A DNA stretch of 13,352 nt from NAK82 sp036172345 (lineage in GTDB: Bacteria > Chloroflexota > Anaerolineae > 4572-78 > NAK82). Numbering within the stretch: position 1 is the stretch's first letter; the number at the start of each line of letters is the position of its first letter. The DNA is taken from contig JASFBB010000363.1 in the NCBI GenBank assembly GCA_036172345.1, forward strand, positions 1-13,352, given 5' to 3'. The notes under the pieces are model-generated. The model did no database searches. It was not told where the DNA came from and saw nothing but the letters and a program-made list of their open reading frames with translations. Below, piece by piece: positions 1 to 5,665 of the stretch. Position numbers and translations under genes: made by a program.

Positions 1-1
1 C

Positions 2-553
2 AGTGCTTGCGGGCAAGCTCCGACTCAACCCGCTGATGATACCCAAGGTGAAGTGATCGGGGTCAACACGGCTATTGTGCCCAACATCAATCTCCTGGGC
101 GAACGAAGCTTCTTAGGGATTGGGTTCGCCGTCCCCTCCAATATGGTCCGGCGTGTGGTGCCGGAGCTGATCGCCAAAGGCTCTTATGATCATCCGTGGT
201 TGGGTTTCTGGGGCACCGATGTAGTACCGCAGATCGCCGCTGCCATGAACCTGCCCCAAGCTAAAGGGGCTCTGGTGATTGAAGTAGTACAAGACAGCCC
301 GGCCGCCAACGCCGGGTTGCGCGGCGGCACGCGCGAAATTGAGGTGTTTGGCCGACCGGTCACCATCGGCGGCGATGTCATCATCGGCATTGACGATACC
401 GAGGTGCGTCGATTTGACGACGTGCTGATATACTTGGGCCGCAAAGGCACCGTGGGCCAACAAGTGGAGCTGACCATCATCCGAGACGGCGAAACCCAAA
501 GGCTGCCGGTGACGTTGGGAAAGCGCCCTCCCCAGGCGCTGCAACGTGACTGA
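2..553 (+). CDS. HtrA/DegP-like S1C serine protease, C-terminal part with PDZ domain (5' truncated)
   Basis: This is the C-terminal half of an envelope HtrA-type serine protease, a family that degrades or refolds damaged exported proteins. The frame is open from base 2, and recognisable sequence begins at about base 50 with the strand that follows the catalytic serine loop (EVIGVNTAI). Counting from the GTG at 53, next come the typical 'GIGFAVPSN' segment (residues 22-30) and one PDZ domain (about residues 47-157), including 'DSPAANAGLR' and 'GGDVIIGIDD'. The His and Asp of the triad lie outside the window. The expected GNSGGP serine loop should sit at about bases 15-45 but is not readable in any single frame; the DNA there looks like a scrambled version of it, so the edge may carry sequence errors or the gene may be damaged. 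The GTG at 53 is internal, not a true start. The gene ends 22 bases before the M28 gene and probably shares its transcript. The family call is secure; an intact active site cannot be claimed. Confidence 0.85.
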   Translation, partial: SACGQAPTQPADDTQGEVIGVNTAIVPNINLLGERSFLGIGFAVPSNMVRRVVPELIAKGSYDHPWLGFWGTDVVPQIAAAMNLPQAKGALVIEVVQDSPAANAGLRGGTREIEVFGRPVTIGGDVIIGIDDTEVRRFDDVLIYLGRKGTVGQQVELTIIRDGETQRLPVTLGKRPPQALQRD

Positions 554-560
554 CAAAACG

Positions 561-566
561 AAAGGG
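561..566 (+). promoter_or_regulatory. Ribosome binding site of the M28 gene
   Basis: AAAGGG lies 9 bases before the ATG at 576, in the short gap after the HtrA stop codon. It supports that ATG as the start and independent ribosome loading on the second gene of a two-gene transcript. Confidence 0.5.
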
Positions 567-575
567 CGCACATAG

Positions 576-1667
576 ATGGCTGACGCCTCTCAAAAGCCTC
601 CGGCACGCTATCCGGTGGCATGGGTATTATTGGGTCTGGCAGCGCTCGCCATAGCGCTTTTCCTGGCATGGCCGGATAATTTCACCGGTCCAAACTCCTC
701 GGATGTGAACACTCAAGGACCTGCGGCAACCGAACCCCTCGTCAGTACTGCAGCATCATCTGCTCCCACGGGAACCTTCACGCCAGGCCTAACTCTTACG
801 CCAGTTGTTTCCCTTTCGGCCGCCTCGGTTACTGAGGTCACAATGCCCCTCTCCGCAAGCGCCACCCCCCGTTTCGACGGTACGCAGGCATACCAGTTTG
901 TGTTGGAGCAGCTCGCGCTCGGACCGCGCCCGGTCGGCTCCACAGCCGGCTGGAAAACGGGGGACTACATCATACATCAGCTGGAAGAATTCGGCTGGGA
1001 AGTGACCACCCAGGAGTTCACCTACAAGGGTGTCAAAGGACGCAACATCATCGGCAGAGGAGGCTCCGGACCTGTCATCATCCTCGGGGCGCATTACGAT
1101 ACACGCCCGGTGGCCGAGCAAGACCCCGACCCTGCCAAACGGGATGAACCCATCTTGGGGGCCAACGATGGCGCCAGCGGCGTGGCCGTGCTGCTGGAGC
1201 TGGCGCGCGTGCTCGATCGCTCTGCGCTCAAGCGCGAGGTGTGGCTCACATTTTTCGATGCGGAGGACCGCGGGCGACTGGATGGCTGGCCTTTCTCGGT
1301 GGGCGCGATGGAGATGGCACGCCGGCTGACCCGGCTGCCGGAAGCTATGGTGCTCGTAGACATGATCGGCGACACCGACCAACAAATCCACTTTGAACAC
1401 AACTCACACCCCGAGCTGGCTGCCGAAATCTGGAAGGTGGCGCAGTCGCTCGGCTACGAGGAATACTTCATCCCCCAGTACAAGTACACCATCATCGATG
1501 ATCATCTTCCATTTGCTCAGCGCGGCATCCCTGCTGTGGACATCATCGACTTCGATTATCCCTATTGGCACACCACTCAGGACACCGCCGATAAGGTCAG
1601 CGCCACAAGTCTACAGCGCGTGGGCCACACCTTGCAAGTGTGGTTGGAGAGTCTTCCGGCTCAATAG
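576..1667 (+). CDS. Membrane-anchored M28-family metalloenzyme, glutaminyl-peptide cyclotransferase-like
   Basis: This is a zinc enzyme of the M28 fold, either an aminopeptidase or a glutaminyl cyclase, held outside the membrane. Residues 13-32 form one hydrophobic anchor. A Ser/Thr/Pro/Ala-rich stalk covers about 40-98, and the catalytic domain about 100-363. Visible metal and catalytic residues are H173 (AHYDT), D198 (GANDGASG), E230/D231 (FFDAED), D262 (LVDMIGD), D308/D309 (IIDDH) and H332 (YWHTTQDT). The motif order 'FFD-(G/A)-E-(E/D)...W', 'DMIG', 'DDH-PF--RGIPA' and 'WHT--DT-DK' resembles glutaminyl cyclases, which convert N-terminal Gln to pyroglutamate. The position usually Glu in 'DGEE' is Asp here (D231). 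The ATG at 576 has a good ribosome binding site. The gene follows the HtrA gene by 22 bases on the same strand, which suggests a shared role in envelope protein processing. M28 family is certain; cyclase versus peptidase is inference. Confidence 0.88.
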   Translation: MADASQKPPARYPVAWVLLGLAALAIALFLAWPDNFTGPNSSDVNTQGPAATEPLVSTAASSAPTGTFTPGLTLTPVVSLSAASVTEVTMPLSASATPRFDGTQAYQFVLEQLALGPRPVGSTAGWKTGDYIIHQLEEFGWEVTTQEFTYKGVKGRNIIGRGGSGPVIILGAHYDTRPVAEQDPDPAKRDEPILGANDGASGVAVLLELARVLDRSALKREVWLTFFDAEDRGRLDGWPFSVGAMEMARRLTRLPEAMVLVDMIGDTDQQIHFEHNSHPELAAEIWKVAQSLGYEEYFIPQYKYTIIDDHLPFAQRGIPAVDIIDFDYPYWHTTQDTADKVSATSLQRVGHTLQVWLESLPAQ

Positions 1668-1686
1668 TTGCCCGTCCGGCTCATTA

Positions 1687-2982
1687 TCAGGGATTTTGTT
1701 TCAGGACTTCCTCACGACTGGGCAACCATAAAAGAAACAATGCGCTGAGCAGCTGCAAACCACCCCCGATCAAAAGACACGCACGCACACCCAGTGACTC
1801 GGCCAACGCAGCGCCCAGTAAAGGACCGACAAAAGAGGTAAAACTGCTCAACATATAGGTGGCCGCCACAAAGCGGGGGCGTTTATCCTCAGGGCTCAGC
1901 GCCATCATCATCGCGAACAGGCCAATATCCATCCCCGATCCGGCAAATCCCCACAAGGCTGCCACGACAGGCAGCCATTCCATCGAAGGGATCGTCACGG
2001 TCAACAGGGGATAGAATCCGAACAGTAAACCGGAGAGGAATAACACGATGCGGTCTCCCCAGCGATGAGACCAGCGCCCCCATAACACATAACCCAGGGC
2101 GAGGAAGGCGTATCCCACCCCGCCGCGCACCCCGATGATGGTATCGCTGGCATGGAGATCGCGCACCCAGTACACGCTGAACAGAGCGTAGGGTATATAG
2201 AGCGCGATGCGAAAAGCCAGGGTGGCCAGGATATAGCGTACAAATAGAGGGCTTTCCGCAAAGGAACGCAGGAACACCCGCACCCCTTCTAGCCAGTTGC
2301 GATTCACCTGTGCCTCTTTAAAGGGGGCGGCAAATGGTGGTACTTGTATCCGGCCGAAATGCACCATATGTAACACAGAGGCCAGAAAAGAGCACGCAAA
2401 AACGACCTGATAGCCAAGGATGAATGGCATGTGGTCGAGTAGCAGGCCGAACAGCGGAATAGAAACGGCAGAGATGATGGTCATGATCGCCCAGCGGATC
2501 CCCAAGAACTGGGCACGTATGTGTACCGGGATCGCTTGCTGCATGACAGTGAAAAACGAGGGCACAAACACCGCTGTGGGGACAGCGGCCAAAGTCCAGA
2601 TCGTCACGGCCAAAGATGGCAAGACGGCCTCTCCGAAAACTAGAGGCAACAGGGCGATAAACAAGTAAGACGAACGCGCGAGGATGCTGCTGATATTGGC
2701 CAGGCGCACCTGATCCGTGTGTCGTTCTGCATAGGCGCCCCCAGGGATATAAGTGATCGTGCCCACCAGAAACTGGCCGGCGGTGAGCAAGCTCATCAGC
2801 GTAGGCGAGGCACCTAATCGCGCCAGAAACACGGGCAGATAGGTGATGATGCCCCCTTCGATCAAGCCCACCCAGCTGCCGCTGATGATCAGGTTGCGGC
2901 AGTTGCGCTCCGTGACCGTATCCGGGGTAACGCCGCATAACGAATGCATAAAATTGGAAAGAGGCTGAGAGAACAAGTGCAT
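1687..2982 (-). CDS. Major facilitator superfamily (MFS) transporter
   Basis: This is a 431-residue polytopic membrane protein with the size and hydrophobic pattern of a 12-helix MFS carrier. Helices can be placed at roughly 33-55, 62-82, 98-118, 121-146, 160-182, 187-207, 247-270, 283-301, 312-330, 336-360, 372-392 and 398-419. A charged cytoplasmic loop between the two halves spans about 210-245. The loop after helix 2 ('GGAYAERHTD') and the matching one in the second half ('GRWSHRWGDR') fit the MFS motif-A position, where basic and acidic residues follow a Gly-rich turn. The substrate cannot be told from sequence; a drug or metabolite exporter is as likely as an importer. The ATG at 2982 is preceded by GTGGGG five bases upstream, while Met12 (2949) has no such signal. 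The gene lies 155 bases downstream of the thiolase gene on the same strand and ends 19 bases from the convergent M28 gene. Confidence 0.85.
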   Translation of the reverse strand: MHLFSQPLSNFMHSLCGVTPDTVTERNCRNLIISGSWVGLIEGGIITYLPVFLARLGASPTLMSLLTAGQFLVGTITYIPGGAYAERHTDQVRLANISSILARSSYLFIALLPLVFGEAVLPSLAVTIWTLAAVPTAVFVPSFFTVMQQAIPVHIRAQFLGIRWAIMTIISAVSIPLFGLLLDHMPFILGYQVVFACSFLASVLHMVHFGRIQVPPFAAPFKEAQVNRNWLEGVRVFLRSFAESPLFVRYILATLAFRIALYIPYALFSVYWVRDLHASDTIIGVRGGVGYAFLALGYVLWGRWSHRWGDRIVLFLSGLLFGFYPLLTVTIPSMEWLPVVAALWGFAGSGMDIGLFAMMMALSPEDKRPRFVAATYMLSSFTSFVGPLLGAALAESLGVRACLLIGGGLQLLSALFLLWLPSREEVLKQNP

Positions 2983-2992
2983 AAAAACCCCA

Positions 2993-3002
2993 CTTTCGAA
3001 AG
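2993..3002. repeat. Perfect 10-bp palindrome upstream of the MFS gene
   Basis: CTTTCGAAAG reads identically on both strands and ends 10 bases before the MFS ATG, just upstream of its weak GTGGGG ribosome binding site. It could be a small operator half or a short mRNA hairpin that affects translation, but it may be chance. The remainder of the 155-base gap shows no convincing promoter or terminator. Confidence 0.25.
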
Positions 3003-3137
3003 CGGATGCCTACAACCGCAACAAGAATATGAGCGTACGAGCGATCTCTTCTGGTTGGGACTACGAGAAAAGACGAAGGAGCCCTCTATTTGCAGAACAG
3101 CCTCGTCCGGAGACAGCAATCCATTACGCACAGCGGG

Positions 3138-4388
3138 TCATGTGTCGCCAACCCACTCTACCAATGTGGAAACGCCCATGCCCACCCCAACGCACATGGT
3201 CGCCAAGCCATAGTAAGGACGGCGCTCATGGGGTGCACGCCGCTTCATCTCGTGCACCAGGGTGGTCAGAATGCGTGCTCCGGAACAACCTATGGGATGG
3301 CCCAGCGCGATAGCGCCGCCATTGACATTGGTGATTTCATGGCGCATTCCCAGTTGGCGCATCACCGCCAACGCTTGGGCGGCAAATGCCTCGTTCAGCT
3401 CGATGAGACCGATGTCATCCAGCGAGAGACCAAGCCGTGACAGCAATTTGCGCGTCGCCGGGAGCGGGCCATAGCCCATCACCCCTGGATCGACGCCGGC
3501 CACTGCGCAGCCCACCCAGCGCACCAGCGGCCGCAACCCCAGCGCCCGCGCTTTGCGCGCGCTCATCAAGAGCAAAGCGGCGGCGCCATCATTGATGCCA
3601 CTCGAATTTCCGGCGGTCACCGTTCCCCCGGCACGAAAGACGGGTTTGAGCGCCGCCAGTTGCTCCATGCTGGTGTCCAACACATAGCGCCCATCAACGT
3701 ACTTGCAACGCGGATGCTCGTCGGTGTCTACCACCACAGGGGCGCCTTTGGGCTGTGGCACCGCGATGGGCACAATCTCGTCGCGAAAGCGACCAGCGTT
3801 CATCGCTGCCACGGCGCGCCGCTGGCTCTCCAAAGCGAAGGCATCCTGTTCCTCGCGCGTGATGCCCATTTCCTGCGCGATGTTCTCGGCAGTTTCACCC
3901 AAGCTGATGATGGGATACAATGCTTCCATACGCGGATTGTTGAACCGCCAACCTAGCGTGGTATCCCACATTTGCCAGTGGCCGATGGGTTGTGCCCGCT
4001 CTGGCTTGGGCACCGCCCAGGGTGCACGGCTCATGCTCTCCACTCCACCCCCGATGAAAACATCCCCTTCGCCGAGGATGATGGACTTGGCGGCGAGATT
4101 GACTGCCTCCAGACCGGACGCACAATTGCGATTGATGGTGATGCCGCTCACCTCTTTGGGGAATCCAGCCAGCAGAACTGCCATGCGCGCCACATCGCGG
4201 TTATCCTCACCCGCCTGGTTGCCGCATCCAGCATAGACGTCTTCGATCAAACCAGGCTCCAGGCCCACCCGTGCGACCAACTGCCGAAGCACCTCGGCCA
4301 ACAGATCGTCCGGGCGAATGCCTGAGAGCACCCCGTTGTGACGCCCAATGGGAGAACGCACCGCATCGATAATTACAGCTTCTTCCAT
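3138..4388 (-). CDS. Thiolase, acetyl-CoA acyltransferase (PcaF/AtoB-like)
   Basis: This is a soluble thiolase, which either cleaves a 3-ketoacyl-CoA with CoA to give acetyl-CoA or condenses two acetyl-CoA. All catalytic landmarks are present (numbering from the ATG at 4388): acyl-accepting Cys89 in 'NRNCASGLEAV', 'NEAF' at 331-334, His364 in 'GGAIALGHPIGCSGAR', and the proton-relay Cys399 in 'TMCVGVGMG'. The 416-residue length is normal. The N-terminal 'GEDNRDVARMAVLLAGFP' and 'GCGNQAG' stretches resemble beta-ketoadipyl-CoA thiolases, but no aromatic-degradation genes are nearby, so the substrate is unsettled. I prefer the ATG at 4388: GGGA lies 6 bases upstream, whereas the GTG at 4400 would add four non-conserved residues and has no ribosome binding site. 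The gene follows a deacetylase-family gene by about 105 bases and precedes an MFS gene, all on the minus strand, suggesting linked acetyl-group metabolism. Confidence 0.93.
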   Translation of the reverse strand: MEEAVIIDAVRSPIGRHNGVLSGIRPDDLLAEVLRQLVARVGLEPGLIEDVYAGCGNQAGEDNRDVARMAVLLAGFPKEVSGITINRNCASGLEAVNLAAKSIILGEGDVFIGGGVESMSRAPWAVPKPERAQPIGHWQMWDTTLGWRFNNPRMEALYPIISLGETAENIAQEMGITREEQDAFALESQRRAVAAMNAGRFRDEIVPIAVPQPKGAPVVVDTDEHPRCKYVDGRYVLDTSMEQLAALKPVFRAGGTVTAGNSSGINDGAAALLLMSARKARALGLRPLVRWVGCAVAGVDPGVMGYGPLPATRKLLSRLGLSLDDIGLIELNEAFAAQALAVMRQLGMRHEITNVNGGAIALGHPIGCSGARILTTLVHEMKRRAPHERRPYYGLATMCVGVGMGVSTLVEWVGDT

Positions 4389-4408
4389 AACGGTTCCCAC
4401 TATGCCGA

Positions 4409-4436
4409 ACTATTCACTTAAATAGAGCTGGGACAA
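4409..4436 (-). promoter_or_regulatory. Possible promoter of the thiolase gene
   Basis: On the minus strand, TTGTCC (4436-4431) and AATAGT (4414-4409) are separated by 16 bases, a weak sigma70-like pair. The predicted transcript would start at about 4402, leaving about 14 bases before the ATG at 4388, enough for the GGGA ribosome binding site. Both boxes match consensus only partly, so this is tentative. Confidence 0.25.
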
Positions 4437-4493
4437 AAGATTCACGAGGTTGCTGACCCCCTTGTCACACTGGCGCAGTTCCGACTGTCGTGC

Positions 4494-5525
4494 TCAGCTG
4501 TCCAGATTGTGCAGCCGACGCAGCTCCGCTACATACCCGCTGATATCCCGTTCGGGACGAGGTGGAGGCCCCAGCGGATCCACAACCGTCGCATCACCCA
4601 ACAGGGCATAAAAGGTATTGAGCACGCCGCAAGCGAGCACCTGGGTGTTGTAACCACCCTCCAACACAAAGACAATGCGACCATGGCACAGTTCCTCGGC
4701 CAAAGCCACCAGCGTGCGCGCCAGCCAGGCGTAACCGCTCAACGAGAGAGCCAGATCGGCCAATGGATCGCTGTGATGGGCATCGTAGCCAGCCGAAACC
4801 AGGATCAGCTCGGGCCTGAAGCGACGCGCCGCCGGGATCACCACTTGTTCATAGAGCGCCTGAAAAGCGCGATCGCCAGCACCCGCCGTCAGTGGCATAT
4901 TGATCCAGTTGCCTCGCGTGGCGCCGCTGCCGATCTCGTGCATGGCGCCGCTGCCCGGATAGTGAGGAAACTGATGAGTAGAAATGTATCCGACTCCCGG
5001 GTCGCCCGCGACGATCGCTTGGGTGCCATTCCCGTGATGCACGTCAAAATCCACAATCACCACGCGCTCCAGTCCGTGCGCCCGGCGCGCTGCCAGAGCA
5101 GCTAAAGCGACATTGCCGAAGATGCAGAAGCCCATGCCGTGTTCCGGCAACGCGTGATGTCCAGGAGGGCGCACCAGGGCAAACGCATTATGCACCGTAC
5201 CATTGAGCACCGCGATGGTCGCTTCGATGGTGCCGCCGGCGGCCATCACGGCCACATCAAATGTATCCGGGGTAACATAAGTGTCCAGATCGAGATAACC
5301 GCCCCCACGCCTTGCCAGCTCGCGCACGGCATCCACATAGCTTGGGCGATGTGCGCGCTCCAGCTCCTCACGCGTGGCCGGACGCGCCGGTATGCACACC
5401 AATTGTTCTAAAATCCCAGAGGACACCAGCCGTTGCATAACAGCTTCGAGGCGATGGTGATTCTCCGGATGCCCCAGCATGGTGTGTTTCAAGAAGATTT
5501 CGTCGTATACATAGCCTGTGCTCAT
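4494..5525 (-). CDS. Histone deacetylase family protein (acetyl-lysine or acetylpolyamine amidohydrolase)
   Basis: This is a zinc-dependent deacetylase of the arginase/deacetylase fold, which removes acetyl groups from lysine side chains, polyamines or related amines in the cytoplasm. The full catalytic set is visible. H123/H124 lie in 'RPPGHHALPEHGMGFC'. The zinc ligands are D161 and H163 in 'DFDVHHGNGTQ' and D248 in 'SAGYDAHHSDPLADL'. The transition-state tyrosine is Y292 in 'LEGGYN'. The 343-residue length and 'GFCIFGNVA' segment fit bacterial class II-like members. The ATG at 5525 has no Shine-Dalgarno sequence but lies 8 bases after a TATGAT box, so the message may be leaderless. The neighbouring thiolase generates or consumes acetyl-CoA, which recalls the acetate-linked logic of acuC deacetylases. 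Protein versus small-molecule substrate cannot be decided from sequence. Confidence 0.93.
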   Translation of the reverse strand: MSTGYVYDEIFLKHTMLGHPENHHRLEAVMQRLVSSGILEQLVCIPARPATREELERAHRPSYVDAVRELARRGGGYLDLDTYVTPDTFDVAVMAAGGTIEATIAVLNGTVHNAFALVRPPGHHALPEHGMGFCIFGNVALAALAARRAHGLERVVIVDFDVHHGNGTQAIVAGDPGVGYISTHQFPHYPGSGAMHEIGSGATRGNWINMPLTAGAGDRAFQALYEQVVIPAARRFRPELILVSAGYDAHHSDPLADLALSLSGYAWLARTLVALAEELCHGRIVFVLEGGYNTQVLACGVLNTFYALLGDATVVDPLGPPPRPERDISGYVAELRRLHNLDS

Positions 5526-5533
5526 CGGCGCTC

Positions 5534-5562
5534 ATCATAGAAGGAGACCCAGAAAAGAGCAA
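5534..5562 (-). promoter_or_regulatory. Predicted promoter of the deacetylase gene, likely leaderless
   Basis: On the minus strand, TTGCTC (5562-5557) and TATGAT (5539-5534) are separated by exactly 17 bases. The -10 box is one mismatch from TATAAT; the -35 box matches only the TTG core. The -10 box ends 8 bases before the ATG at 5525, so transcription would start at or within a base or two of the start codon. Confidence 0.5.
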
Positions 5563-5592
5563 GTTCTGAGACACCCTGCCGATCCATTCATG

Positions 5593-5621
5593 TTGACGAC
5601 CCTCCCACATATTGTTATGAT
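5593..5621 (+). promoter_or_regulatory. Predicted sigma70-type promoter of the GT39-PA14-NHL gene
   Basis: TTGACG (5593-5598) and TATGAT (5616-5621) are separated by exactly 17 bases; each box differs from consensus at one position. The expected transcript start at about 5628 leaves a leader of about 38 bases before the GTG at 5666. The 140-base divergent region holds this promoter and the leftward deacetylase promoter, both with TATGAT as the -10 box. Confidence 0.7.
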
Positions 5622-5665
5622 GGGTTCGTATCATCCGATTCCCCAACGATAAGAGAGTAGCGGCT

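Noticed and set aside
1655..1683. Direct repeat TCCGGCTCA (1655-1663 and 1675-1683) at the end of the M28 gene
   Set aside because: Only nine bases, straddling a stop codon, with no inverted partner or insertion signature; probably chance or a minor local duplication.
4386..4400. GTG at 4400 as the thiolase start
   Set aside because: It adds four residues absent from the usual thiolase N-terminus and lacks a ribosome binding site; the ATG at 4388 has GGGA six bases upstream.
4472..4493. Possible terminator hairpin after the deacetylase gene (CAGT-CGGA-ACTG)
   Set aside because: The stem is four base pairs with no T-run after it on the minus strand; too weak to call.
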